A stretch of DNA of 64,000 nucleotides. Origin: JACKNG01 sp040220855 (GTDB taxonomy: Bacteria; Pseudomonadota; Gammaproteobacteria; Ga0077536). A program made the position numbers and the translations under genes. The stretch spans positions 31,752-95,751 of the forward strand of contig JAVJVZ010000023.1 in NCBI GenBank assembly GCA_040220855.1. The letters run 5' to 3'. Shown in pieces: positions 8,968-17,216 of this stretch. Below the pieces are notes generated by a model that worked only from the letters and a program-made list of their open reading frames with translations, was not told where the DNA came from and did not search any database. How positions within the stretch are numbered: position 1 is the first letter of the stretch; each line of letters starts with the position of its first letter.

Positions 8968-9969
8968 TCACGCGGACATCCCGTAAGGTTCCGCGAGTGC
9001 GCCGAGCTGCTCGCGCAGCTCGAGCACGTGACGTTCCCAGTAGGCCTGCGTACCGAACCAGGGAAACGCGTGCGGAAAGGCCGGATCGCTCCAGCGGCGC
9101 GCGAGCCAGGCGCTGTAGTGAAGCATGCGCAGCGTACGCAGCGGTTCGATCAGCGCCAGCTCGCGGTAATCGAAATCGGCGAACTCCTCGTAGCCCTCGA
9201 GCACTGCATCGAGTTGCGTGCGCTGCTCGGCGCCATCGCCGGCCAGCAGCATCCACAGGTCCTGTACCGCGGGCGCCATGCGTGCGTCGTCGAAATCGAC
9301 GAAATGCGGGCGCTCGTCGCGCCACAGTACGTTGCCGCCGTGGCAGTCGCCGTGAACGCGCAGGTAACGCACCTCGCCCGCCGCGGCGAAGCGCGCCTCG
9401 ACATGGGCGAGCAGATCGCGCGTGATGCTGCTGTACGCAGCGCGCAGGTCGGCGGGAATCCAGCGCTCGGTGAGAAAGGCGACGCTCGCATGGCCGAAGC
9501 CATCGACGCCGAGCGTTTCGCGCGCGCTGAACGGGCGCGCACCACCCACCGTGTGCAGGCGGGCAAGGAAGCGCCCCATGATGACGAGGTTGTCGCGCCG
9601 GTCGAGCTCCGGCGCGCGACCGCCGCGACGCGGGTACAGCGCGAGGCGGAAACCGGCATGGTGGACGAGCGTCGTGCCGTCGCCCTGCGCCATCGGCGCG
9701 ACCACCGGCAGGTCCCGGGCGGCGAGCTCGGCGACGAAGGCGTGCTCCTCGGCAATCGCCGCGTCGCTCCAGCGTGCCGGGCGATAGAACTTGGCGACGA
9801 GCGGTTCGCCGTCCTCGCGCCCGACCTGGTAGACGCGATTCTCGTAGCTGTTCAGCGCGAGGAGGCGGCCGTCGCAGCGGTGCCCGCAGGCCTCCACCGC
9901 GGCAAGGACGAAGTCGGGCGTGAGGCGCTCGAAGGGATGAGTCTCGCCGGCCGCGCCTGCCTCCCCCAT
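8968..9969 (-). CDS. srkA: Stress response kinase A (YihE/RdoA family)
   Basis: Cytoplasmic Ser/Thr-type kinase with the choline-kinase-like fold that protects against stress-induced death in E. coli. Visible marks: LNSYENRVYQVG near residue 40, EEHAFVAELAARDLPVVAP, the catalytic loop RVHGDCHGGNVLWR near residue 205 with the HGD motif, and HFVDFDDARMAPAVQDLWMLL for metal binding. The length of 333 residues matches. The stop of the upstream LLM gene lies one base before this start, so they form a tight minus-strand unit with the small membrane protein. In E. coli srkA neighbours dsbA; no dsbA is seen here. Confidence 0.9.
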   Translation of the reverse strand: MGEAGAAGETHPFERLTPDFVLAAVEACGHRCDGRLLALNSYENRVYQVGREDGEPLVAKFYRPARWSDAAIAEEHAFVAELAARDLPVVAPMAQGDGTTLVHHAGFRLALYPRRGGRAPELDRRDNLVIMGRFLARLHTVGGARPFSARETLGVDGFGHASVAFLTERWIPADLRAAYSSITRDLLAHVEARFAAAGEVRYLRVHGDCHGGNVLWRDERPHFVDFDDARMAPAVQDLWMLLAGDGAEQRTQLDAVLEGYEEFADFDYRELALIEPLRTLRMLHYSAWLARRWSDPAFPHAFPWFGTQAYWERHVLELREQLGALAEPYGMSA

Positions 9970-9970
9970 T

Positions 9971-10822
9971 TCAATCGCGCAGGCGTCTTACGAGCGTCGC
10001 GACCTGGTCGAGCACCGGCAGCACCTCGCTGGCCGGCGCCGACGGCAGGCCGAAGATGAAATGCGTGTAGCCGGTGGCCATCTCGGCGCGCACCTTGTCC
10101 TCGTCGAGCGGTGCGAAGAACAACGCGAGGTCGAGTTCGTCGGGATTCCGGCCACGTGCCGCAACGGCCTCGCGCACCTGCGCGATCGAACCCTCGCCGC
10201 CGCGCCCGCCAATGGGGATCCAGCCATCGGCATACTCGGCCACGCGCGCGGCTACGTACTTCGAATTGGCACCGATCCAGATCGGCGGTCCGCCCGGCTG
10301 TACCGGCTTGGGGTAAGACCACATCTTGTCGAAATCGACGTACTCGCCGTGGAACTCGGGCTCTTCCTCGCGCCAGATCGTCTTCATCGCGAGGACGCGC
10401 TCGCGCAGTACGCGCCAGCGCTCGGCGAAGGGCACGCCGTGGTTCTCGACTTCCGGCTGGTTCCAGCCGGCGCCGATGCCGAAGATGAAGCGTCCGTTGG
10501 ACAGGCGATCGACCGTCGCCACTTCCTTGGCCAGCGTGATCGGATGGCGCTGCGAGACCAGGCAGATGCCGGTGCCGAGCTTGATGCGCTCGGTGACCGC
10601 GGCGGCCGCACCGAGCGCAACGAAGGGGTCGTAGGTGCGCAGGTAATGCGGCGGCACCTTGCCGTCCGGGAAGAACGGCGACTTGCTGTCGAGCGGCATG
10701 TGGGTGTGTTCGGGTACGAACAGCGAATCGAGCCCGCGTGCCTCGACCTCTCGAGCCAGCTCGATTGGCTGGATCGACTGGTCCGTCACGAAAATCATCA
10801 CTCCGAAGGCTGGCTGCGGCAT
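9971..10822 (-). CDS. LLM-class (F420-type) flavin oxidoreductase
   Basis: Luciferase-like TIM-barrel oxidoreductase of the subgroup usually annotated as F420-dependent (TIGR03619-like). Features: VEARGLDSLFVPEHTHMP near residue 30, KLGTGICLVSQRHPITLAKEVATVD, SNGRFIFGIGAGWNQPEVENHG and GGPPIWIGANSKYVAARVAEYADGWIPIGG. The ATG at 10822 is preceded by GAGGAG six bases away; the frame is open further upstream without a ribosome site. Whether this organism makes F420 cannot be told from the window; FMN use is equally possible. It is first in a three-gene unit with srkA. Confidence 0.87.
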   Translation of the reverse strand: MPQPAFGVMIFVTDQSIQPIELAREVEARGLDSLFVPEHTHMPLDSKSPFFPDGKVPPHYLRTYDPFVALGAAAAVTERIKLGTGICLVSQRHPITLAKEVATVDRLSNGRFIFGIGAGWNQPEVENHGVPFAERWRVLRERVLAMKTIWREEEPEFHGEYVDFDKMWSYPKPVQPGGPPIWIGANSKYVAARVAEYADGWIPIGGRGGEGSIAQVREAVAARGRNPDELDLALFFAPLDEDKVRAEMATGYTHFIFGLPSAPASEVLPVLDQVATLVRRLRD

Positions 10823-10919
10823 CTGCTCTCCTCGCTGCTCGTTGTTATCGGCCCGGCGCATACGCGCGAGGGCGACAGGGTAGACCAATCGCCGCCGCGC
10901 AGACAGGTCCGCCAATTAC

Positions 10920-10966
10920 CCACAGGTGTCTGACCCCCGTCGGATTTATCCACAGGTGTCTGACCC
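10920..10966. repeat. Tandem pair of the 17 bp repeat CCACAGGTGTCTGACCC
   Basis: Two exact copies of CCACAGGTGTCTGACCC at 10920-10936 and 10950-10966, 30 bp apart start to start, in the 307 bp gap between two divergent genes. A third exact copy is at 63279-63295. The rest of the gap (10823-11049) shows no gene. The motif resembles short dispersed intergenic repeats seen in many proteobacterial genomes; function unknown. Confidence 0.7.
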
Positions 10967-11049
10967 TCGCCATGGCGGGAATCGACCGCGATCGGACGAT
11001 CGCCCATAATTGCGCGCGGTCGCGTCACGACCTCGAGCAGGAGACACGC

Positions 11050-11133
11050 ATGCAGGCTGAGCTGGACGTCGCCGCCGCGCGGAGAAGTGCGCGGGACGGA
11101 CGCGTAGCACCGGCACGAGCGGCCAGTCGATGA
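11050..11133 (+). CDS. Possible 27-residue upstream leader peptide
   Basis: A short frame begins with ATG at 11050, seven bases after a GGAG ribosome site, and ends in a TGA at 11131-11133 that overlaps the ATG of the next gene (ATGA at 11130-11133). The peptide is basic in its second half (RRSARDGRVAPARAASR). The overlap suggests translational coupling to the dehydrogenase gene. No family is known, and the frame may simply be a chance open stretch in GC-rich DNA. Confidence 0.3.
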   Translation: MQAELDVAAARRSARDGRVAPARAASR

Positions 11134-12023
11134 GCGAAACCGCCACACACGCGCGCACGGCCGTGCTCGGTCTCGGCCGCATGGGCCACGCACTCGCGCG
11201 CTGCCTCGCCGATGCCGGCGTGCCGCTCGCCGTATGGAACCGCACGCCCGGGCGCAGCGGGTCTTTCGAGGGCCGCGCCAGCGTCGCCGCGAGCGCTGCC
11301 GCGGCCTGTGCCGATGCGGAGCTCGTGGTGCTTGCGCTCAGCAACTACAGCGTCGGCCTCGAGGTACTCGACACCGTCGCCACCGAACTGCCGCTGGCGG
11401 GACGCACGCTGGTCCAGCTGACCTCCGGTTCGGCCTCCGACGCGCGCACCATGCAGGCCTGGGCACGCATGCACGGGCTCGGCTACCTCGATGGCGCCGT
11501 CGTCGGCCCACCGCAGGCCGTCGGCACTGACGCGGCAATCCTGCTGTGTGCCGGCGACGAGGAACTGTGGGAGCGGCACCAGGCGACGCTGCGGCCCCTC
11601 GCCGGCACCTGCCGCTACCTCGGCGAGGCCATCGGCGCCGCCGCCGCGCTCGATTGCGCGGTACTCGACTACTACTACGGCGCGACACTCGCCATGCTGC
11701 ACGGCGCTGCGCTCACCGCATCGGAAGCGCTGCCGCTCACCGAGTACTTCTTTCTCGTCAAGAAACTCGCGCCGGCGCTCGCCCTGACCGCCGACGACGC
11801 CCGCGAGATGATCGCCCGCGAGGTCTACGCCGGCGATGCCTGTACGCTCGACGTGCATGTCGCCATGCTGCGTCACATCCAGCGCATGAGCCACGACAAC
11901 GAGCTCGACACGCGCGTGCCCGATGCCGTCGTGCAGGCCTACCGCAAGGCGCTCGCCGCCGGCCATGGCGATGACGAGATCGCGGCGCTGTTCGAAACCC
12001 TGCGGCGCGGACGCGACGCCTGA
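11130..12023 (+). CDS. NADPH-binding imine-reductase-like dehydrogenase
   Basis: Member of the 6-phosphogluconate/3-hydroxyisobutyrate dehydrogenase superfamily, nearest in pattern to imine reductases. The Rossmann motif VLGLGRMGHALARCLADAG is near residue 12 and the NADPH-type NRTPGR follows at residue 38. The central QLTSGSASDARTM and YLDGAVVGPPQAVGT correspond to the substrate-side strand where 3-hydroxyisobutyrate dehydrogenases carry a conserved Ser. The C-terminal half is helical, as expected for the dimer-forming domain. The length of 297 residues is typical. A sulfotransferase gene follows 27 bp downstream in the same direction. The physiological substrate is unknown. Confidence 0.82.
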   Translation: MSETATHARTAVLGLGRMGHALARCLADAGVPLAVWNRTPGRSGSFEGRASVAASAAAACADAELVVLALSNYSVGLEVLDTVATELPLAGRTLVQLTSGSASDARTMQAWARMHGLGYLDGAVVGPPQAVGTDAAILLCAGDEELWERHQATLRPLAGTCRYLGEAIGAAAALDCAVLDYYYGATLAMLHGAALTASEALPLTEYFFLVKKLAPALALTADDAREMIAREVYAGDACTLDVHVAMLRHIQRMSHDNELDTRVPDAVVQAYRKALAAGHGDDEIAALFETLRRGRDA

Positions 12024-12050
12024 GCGGCCGCAGCGCATGAATCGCCCGTC

Positions 12051-12809
12051 ATGAGCTCGCGCGAGCGCATCTTCGTTGTCACCTTCGGGCGCAGCGGCTC
12101 GTCGCTGCTGTGCGCGATTCTCGCCGATGCGGGCGCCGACTTCGGGGTTCCCGTGCCGGCGCAGTGGGACCCTCGCCACGGCGCCCTCGAGCACCGGGAC
12201 ATCAAGCGTGCGGCACACCATATGCGCCGCGCGTTCGACCTCGACCACGGCCGCCGCTTCCGCTTCTCGCCCGAACTCGAAGCGCGCTGGCGGCGACGCC
12301 GAGCACGCCACTGGCTCGCGCGTGCGCTGCCGCAGGCCGATGCCTTCAAGATCGGCGACCTCGACCTGCTCGTGCAGATGAGCTTCGCGCTCGGCTATGC
12401 CCCCCGCGTGGTGCTCAACTACCGCGACTTCGAGCAGGCGCTCGCCAGCACCCTGGTCGGACGCAAGCACGTCGGTCCCGACGCGCTCGCCGCCGAGTAC
12501 GCACGCGTGTGCCGCCAGGGCCTCGCGCTGGTGCGCACCTTCGGCGGCTGCGTGGTCGGCTACGAAGACATGCTCGGCGATCCGGCCGGGGCCTGGCTGG
12601 ACGCGCTCGCCGCGAGCACCGGCCTCGCAGCGGAGTCGCTGCGCGCGGCAGCCGCGCGGCGCATCACGGCCACCGAAGCGGCGCCGGCGGCAACCGGCAT
12701 GCTCTATCCCGAGTGCAGGCGGCTGTACGACCTGCTGGCCGCACAGGCCGGGCGCGCCTTCCCGCCCAGTCGCACGGTGCTGCGAGCCCTCGACGCCCGC
12801 CGCGCCTGA
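12051..12809 (+). CDS. Sulfotransferase-family protein
   Basis: Probable PAPS-dependent sulfotransferase. The N-terminus has the phosphosulfate-binding loop IFVVTFGRSGSSLLCAILADAG, and a later VVLNYRDFEQALAS strand corresponds to the 3'-phosphate-binding arginine region. VVGYEDMLGDPAGAWLDALA matches the conserved late motif of the fold. The length of 252 residues is usual for bacterial members. It sits directly downstream of the imine-reductase-like gene, probably in one transcript. The acceptor (a lipid, sugar or small metabolite) cannot be inferred. Confidence 0.8.
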   Translation: MSSRERIFVVTFGRSGSSLLCAILADAGADFGVPVPAQWDPRHGALEHRDIKRAAHHMRRAFDLDHGRRFRFSPELEARWRRRRARHWLARALPQADAFKIGDLDLLVQMSFALGYAPRVVLNYRDFEQALASTLVGRKHVGPDALAAEYARVCRQGLALVRTFGGCVVGYEDMLGDPAGAWLDALAASTGLAAESLRAAAARRITATEAAPAATGMLYPECRRLYDLLAAQAGRAFPPSRTVLRALDARRA

Positions 12810-12985
12810 GCGCGCATCCGTGCGACGGCGGCGAGGCCGCACCGCGGCGGCGGGGCGCGGGCAGCACCCACCGTCGCACGACCCCGTTTGCGTGTCGCGG
12901 TGCCGCGGCTCAGCCGCGTCGCGTTGGCCCGACTCGCGCAATGCCACGCGTCGGCCGACCACGAGACAACGAGCAATTGCGAATT

Positions 12986-13020
12986 ATATAAACGCAAATG
13001 ATAATGCGTCGCGTTTATAT
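12986..13020 (+). promoter_or_regulatory. Fur-box-like site inside a 10 bp inverted repeat
   Basis: Upstream of the TonB receptor, 12994-13012 matches the 19 bp Fur consensus at about 12 positions, with a perfect central GATAAT. It lies between perfect inverted arms ATATAAACGC (12986-12995) and GCGTTTATAT (13011-13020). The site sits 15-50 bp before the start codon, where Fur would block transcription when iron is plentiful. Confidence 0.6.
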
Positions 13021-13034
13021 TCTTGCGATTTCCG

Positions 13035-15695
13035 ATGCCCGTGCCGCCAGCTCCCCGCACCCGTGCACCGCGCCGGCCGACGCTCGGCCCGCGCCGCCCG
13101 CGGGCACACCGTCTCGCCGCCATCACCGCCCTTGGTGTGTGGCTCATGGCGGCCTCCGGCATGGACGCCACGATGGCGGCCGATCGCCTCGATGGCCATG
13201 GTGACGGCGAGGCCGTCGACGCCGCGGGCAGGGCGGCGCCGGCACCGGCCGCGGCAGGCGATGACGACGGTAATAGCGACGCCAACGACGACGGCCGCGA
13301 TGGCGCTCGCGGCGACAGCGCGCAGCGTCACGCCCCCGGCACGCGCAAGGTCGAGGAAATCGTCGTCCGCGGGGTCCGGGAGAGCGCCTACGACCCGAAC
13401 CTCGAACCGACCGATTCGGCCAACCTGCTGGATTTCGAAGATTTGCGCCGCACGCAATCGCCGGACGTCTTCGACGCCGTGCGCGACCTGCCCGGCGTGA
13501 GCGTCGAGGGCGGCCCGCGCACCAGCGGCAAGCGCTTCGCCATTCGCGGCTTCTCCGACAACGAGGACGTCCTCGTACGCATCGACGGCGTCACGCAGAA
13601 TTTCGAGAAGTACCGCTACGGCGCCGGCGTCGACATCGAGCCCGAACTGCTCAAGCAGGTCGCCGTGCACCGCGGCGGCGCGGCCATCACGCAGGGCTCG
13701 GGTTACCTCGGCGGCGTGGTCGAGATGGAGACGGTCGACGCTGCCGACCTGCTCGCGCCCGGGCAGCGCCTCGGCGGGCAGGCCAGGCTCGGCTACCTCA
13801 GCAACAACGAGGGCAAGCTCTACTCGGGCAGCGCCTATGCCCGCCCCCTCGACTTCCTCGATGCGCTCGTCAACGTCACGCGGCGCGATTCGCGCGACTA
13901 CGAGCTGCCGGACGGCAGCCGCTTCCCCGATTCCGCCGAGGCGCAGACGAGCGTCCTCGGCAAGCTCGAGCTGTCCTCGGACAGCGCGACCCTCGGTATC
14001 AGTCACCGTCGCGCCGAGCAGAGCGGCCAGCAGCCCTTCGACATCACCGGCGGCATCACGGGCATCGGCGGCCTCGTCCTGCGCGATACCTCGGAAGCGG
14101 CCACCGCGCTCCGCTTCGACTGGGACCCGGCCACCGAGTGGGTCGCGCTGGACGCCACCCTCGGCTTCATCGACAAGCAGGTGATCGATGCCAACAGCGC
14201 GATTGCCGGCGTCGACGACGCTGGCAATCCGGTCGGCACCGACCGCTTCGCCTACCAGATCTGGACCACCGGCATCGGCAACCGCGCGCGCTTCGGGCTC
14301 GGCCCGACCCGCCACGAGCTCGCTTTCGGGTGGCAGGGGAACCGCGAGCGCCGCGTCGCGACGCGCGATAACCTCGCAGGCAACGCGTTCAACCCTGCTC
14401 AACCTTCGGGCGAGAAGCGCAGCCACGGCGTCTATGCCCTGCACCGCGTGCGCTGGGGCGGCCTCACTGTCGAGGGTGGTCTGCGCCGCGACTGGTTCGA
14501 CATCGCCGCCGGCCCCGCCGAGCGACGCGTGCTGAGCGCCCGCGGCGAACCGGACAAGGTGTCCTACGCGCTCGATTCACCGGTCTTCTCGATCGCCTTC
14601 GCGCACGGCCCGGCGGAGGTCTTCTACCATTGGGGCGAGAGCTTCCGCGTGCCGCTCCTGGACGAGCTGTTCCAGCGCGGCAACTTCAGCGCCTGCGTCG
14701 AGTTCACCGCATTTGCCCGGGCGCCCACGGCGCCGGTCTTTCCCGCCCTGCCACCGCAGCCGCAGGTCAGCTTTCCGCCCACGCCACAGCTCGCCGACTT
14801 CGGCTTCGACGCCGTGGCGTGGCTTGCCGCGCTCGATGCCTGGAACGCCGCCGTCGCGCAGGCGACCGCGACGCTGGCGGCCTGGGCCGAGGCCATCGCT
14901 GCCCTGCGCGCGGGCTACGACCGCGACCTCGACGCGTTCGAGGACGCGCTCGCCGCCTACCTCGACGACCCGAACGCGGATCGCAACGCGATGTGCGGCG
15001 ACCGTTACCGCCCGGAGACCGCGACGACGCGCGAGGCCGGCTTCGTCCTCGACTTCGACAGCGTACTGCACGAAGCGGACGCGTTGTCGCTCAAGTTCAC
15101 CTACTACGACATTCGCGTCGGCAATCTCATCGAGTCCATCTATGAAGACAGCGTGACCGGCGCCATCGGCCAGCCCGGCCGCGAGGTTCGCAAGGGCTTC
15201 GAGGTCGAGGCTCGCTACGACCAGCCCCGCTGGTACGCGCGCTTCGCGCTGACCACGCTCGACGGTTACATCAAGTACGGTTTTTTCGCGAACAATGTCG
15301 ATCCCGATATCGCGCGCTTCACCGATCCGGGACGCTTCGAGCTGTTCAACGTGCCAGCCGACAATTTCAACCTGACGCTCGCGGTGACGCCGCGTCACGA
15401 TCTCGAAATAGGCCATCGCCTGCGCGTATTCGCGCCGCGCCTCGTCACCGTCGGCTTCGAACCCGGCTGCGTCGGCACGCTGTTCACCAACCCCGTGTGC
15501 AGCGTCTTCGGCGAGCAGCACGGCTACATGACGTCGAACTTCTTCCTGAGCTGGCGGCCGCACCCGTCGGTCGACCTGCGCCTGACCGTCGATAACGCCC
15601 TCAACAAGGAATTTCAGAATACCGGCTTCGGGGGCGCGCTCGGCGCCATCGCGCCGGGCCGGGACATCCGCGCCAGCGTGCTGCTGCGCTACTGA
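13035..15695 (+). CDS. TonB-dependent receptor, probable heme receptor
   Basis: Outer-membrane beta-barrel that would import heme with TonB energy. After an Arg-rich leader and a hydrophobic signal helix (about residues 29-45), a TonB box-like EEIVVRG lies near residue 107. The plug domain follows: DVFDAVRDLPGVSVEGGPRTSGKRFAIRGFSDNEDVLVRIDGV. The barrel ends in an aromatic residue (LLRY). FRVP near residue 537 and DRYRPETA near residue 657 stand where the FRAP and NPNL boxes of heme receptors occur, but about 100 residues bounded by two Cys are inserted between them. The ATG at 13035 is preferred to a TTG at 13023. A Fur site upstream and hmuTUV nearby support heme as ligand. Confidence 0.85.
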   Translation: MPVPPAPRTRAPRRPTLGPRRPRAHRLAAITALGVWLMAASGMDATMAADRLDGHGDGEAVDAAGRAAPAPAAAGDDDGNSDANDDGRDGARGDSAQRHAPGTRKVEEIVVRGVRESAYDPNLEPTDSANLLDFEDLRRTQSPDVFDAVRDLPGVSVEGGPRTSGKRFAIRGFSDNEDVLVRIDGVTQNFEKYRYGAGVDIEPELLKQVAVHRGGAAITQGSGYLGGVVEMETVDAADLLAPGQRLGGQARLGYLSNNEGKLYSGSAYARPLDFLDALVNVTRRDSRDYELPDGSRFPDSAEAQTSVLGKLELSSDSATLGISHRRAEQSGQQPFDITGGITGIGGLVLRDTSEAATALRFDWDPATEWVALDATLGFIDKQVIDANSAIAGVDDAGNPVGTDRFAYQIWTTGIGNRARFGLGPTRHELAFGWQGNRERRVATRDNLAGNAFNPAQPSGEKRSHGVYALHRVRWGGLTVEGGLRRDWFDIAAGPAERRVLSARGEPDKVSYALDSPVFSIAFAHGPAEVFYHWGESFRVPLLDELFQRGNFSACVEFTAFARAPTAPVFPALPPQPQVSFPPTPQLADFGFDAVAWLAALDAWNAAVAQATATLAAWAEAIAALRAGYDRDLDAFEDALAAYLDDPNADRNAMCGDRYRPETATTREAGFVLDFDSVLHEADALSLKFTYYDIRVGNLIESIYEDSVTGAIGQPGREVRKGFEVEARYDQPRWYARFALTTLDGYIKYGFFANNVDPDIARFTDPGRFELFNVPADNFNLTLAVTPRHDLEIGHRLRVFAPRLVTVGFEPGCVGTLFTNPVCSVFGEQHGYMTSNFFLSWRPHPSVDLRLTVDNALNKEFQNTGFGGALGAIAPGRDIRASVLLRY

Positions 15696-15742
15696 GGACG
15701 TGCGGGCGTGCAGGCGGCGCGTCCGCGCGTCGCGTCATCGAA

Positions 15743-16534
15743 TCAACCGCGTCGGCGCGCGCGCCGGAGCAGCATGCCTGCACTGGCGACGAGCAGCCAG
15801 CCGGCCGGCAGCGGCACCGGCTGCGTGCTGCCGGTACCGCCGCTGCCGCCCGGGCCACCGGCCACCGCCTGCGGACCGATGTCGACGGCGACCGCGTCGA
15901 GGCTCAGGCTGGTGTCGGCAGCCGCGAAGGCGAACGCGTAGGTGCCGAGCGCGACCGGCAGCTCCCACAGGTACAGGTATTCGTTGTCGACGCCGGTGCC
16001 GCCGTCGGTCCCGCCCGGGGCGCTGGAATTTCCCGTCGCGAGTGTCACGCGCTGCGACCACGCGGCGCCGTTCAGCCTGACGCTCGCGTGGTCGATATCG
16101 GCGCCGAGTGCAGAGACCTGCAGTGCCGCGGTGATCGGCCGCACGCCAAGCGCCGTGTGCGCGCTCGCCGGACTCACGACCAGCTGGAAGGCGAGCTCGT
16201 CGTTGAAGCTGTAGATGTTCCCGCTACCGGTGATGAAGGCGGCGGGTTGCGCGGTGGAACCCTTCTTGCCCGTAACGAGAATGCTGCCATTGTTGGCGGC
16301 GAGACCGAGCGCGCCGCGGTCCGGCGTGCTGTCCGGCAGGACCGGCGCGACCCCGATGTCGGGCTCGTTACGAAAGCGGTCGTAATGGACGTATGCGCTG
16401 CCAGCGCTGCCGCGCGTCCAGTCCCCCCACGCCGCGGTGGCCGGATCCTGGAACGCGACCGCTGCTGCGTCGACACTCGTATGGAAGAGCGCGCCGAGCG
16501 CGGCGCAGGCGAACAGGGAAACAGGTCGGAACAC
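15743..16534 (-). CDS. Secreted VPLPA-CTERM protein in heme locus (paralog A)
   Basis: No named family. The 263-residue product has a signal peptide ending near DAAAVAF and a C-terminal VPLPA motif near residue 240, followed by a hydrophobic stretch and Arg-rich end, the tripartite exosortase sorting signal. The mature domain shares WG-x-WTRG-x-AG, an ITGSGNIYSF block, VRLNGAAW and an EYLYLWEL block with the protein at 21572-22309, so they are paralogs. The GTG at 16534 has GAGGAG seven bases upstream and gives a compact signal peptide; an ATG at 16561 is the alternative. It diverges from the heme operon across a Fur-like site, suggesting a surface-anchored heme or iron-binding role (inference). 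Confidence 0.7.
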   Translation of the reverse strand: MFRPVSLFACAALGALFHTSVDAAAVAFQDPATAAWGDWTRGSAGSAYVHYDRFRNEPDIGVAPVLPDSTPDRGALGLAANNGSILVTGKKGSTAQPAAFITGSGNIYSFNDELAFQLVVSPASAHTALGVRPITAALQVSALGADIDHASVRLNGAAWSQRVTLATGNSSAPGGTDGGTGVDNEYLYLWELPVALGTYAFAFAAADTSLSLDAVAVDIGPQAVAGGPGGSGGTGSTQPVPLPAGWLLVASAGMLLRRARRRG

Positions 16535-16579
16535 GGTACTTCTCCTCGACAACGGACCCATGAGCGGGCGGCGAACTGA

Positions 16580-16600
16580 GTGTAAGTAAGAATGATTCGT
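16580..16600. promoter_or_regulatory. Fur-box-like site between divergent heme genes
   Basis: The stretch GTAAGTAAGAATGATTC resembles the AGAATGATT core of Fur boxes. It is 46-66 bp upstream of the GTG of paralog A and about 85-105 bp upstream of hutZ, so one site could repress both directions. The match is weaker than that at 22390-22408. Confidence 0.45.
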
Positions 16601-16684
16601 ACTACTAGTATTCTTTTTCGTGATTGCGCACAATTGCGCGGGCGCCGCGCCGGCGCCCCGACCCCCATCGACCAGGAGCCGACG

Positions 16685-17212
16685 ATGAACGCACCGACCA
16701 CCCCGCTCGAGGACGTTGCCCGCGAGGCGCGCGGATTTCGCGATAGCTTTCGCACCCTCCATCTCGCGACCGCCGGCGCCGACGGCACGCCGAGTGCGAG
16801 CTATGCGCCTTTCGCGCTGTCGAGCGATGACCGGTTCCAGGTCTACGTCAGCGAGCTGGCCGCCCACACCGCGAACCTTTTGCGCGGCACACCGGTGAGT
16901 GTGCTGATCATCGAGTCCGAGCATGACGCCGCGCACCTCTTCGCCCGCAAGCGCCTGACGTTCACCTGCGCCCCGCAGCACTGTCCGCGCGGCAGCGATG
17001 CGTTCGAAGCGGTGCTCGCCGGTCTCGAAGAACGCTTCGGCGAGTTCATGGGCTACCTCCGTACCCTCACCGACTTCCATGCGTTCACGCTAGAAGCGCG
17101 CCACGCGACCTACGTGCGCGGCTTCGCCCAGGCTTACGAGTTCCCGGACGGTCGCCTCGAGACCATTCGTCACGTCAACGACCGCGGCCACGCCGCCGAC
17201 GACGAGAACTGA
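16685..17212 (+). CDS. hutZ: HutZ/HugZ-type heme utilization protein
   Basis: Split-barrel (pyridoxamine 5'-phosphate oxidase fold) protein that binds and probably degrades or traffics heme in the cytoplasm. The fold is visible in FRTLHLATAGADGTPSASYAPFAL near residue 20 and the following VYVSELAAHTANLL strand. The C-terminal FHAFTLEARHATYVRGFAQAYEF near residues 130-155 carries the His-rich stretch that in HutZ proteins includes the heme ligand. At 175 residues it matches HutZ rather than the longer HugZ. It starts a same-strand run with hmuT, hmuU, hmuV and a DUF2470 gene. The ATG at 16685 follows CCAGGAGCC. Confidence 0.82.
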   Translation: MNAPTTPLEDVAREARGFRDSFRTLHLATAGADGTPSASYAPFALSSDDRFQVYVSELAAHTANLLRGTPVSVLIIESEHDAAHLFARKRLTFTCAPQHCPRGSDAFEAVLAGLEERFGEFMGYLRTLTDFHAFTLEARHATYVRGFAQAYEFPDGRLETIRHVNDRGHAADDEN

Positions 17213-17216
17213 GCCG

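Noticed and set aside
12810..12985. Rho-independent terminator after the sulfotransferase
   Set aside because: GC-rich inverted segments occur, but no T-run follows, so no terminator could be supported.
12984..14444. 486-codon frame antisense to the TonB receptor
   Set aside because: Shadow of a GC-rich gene; receptor motifs on the plus strand are decisive.
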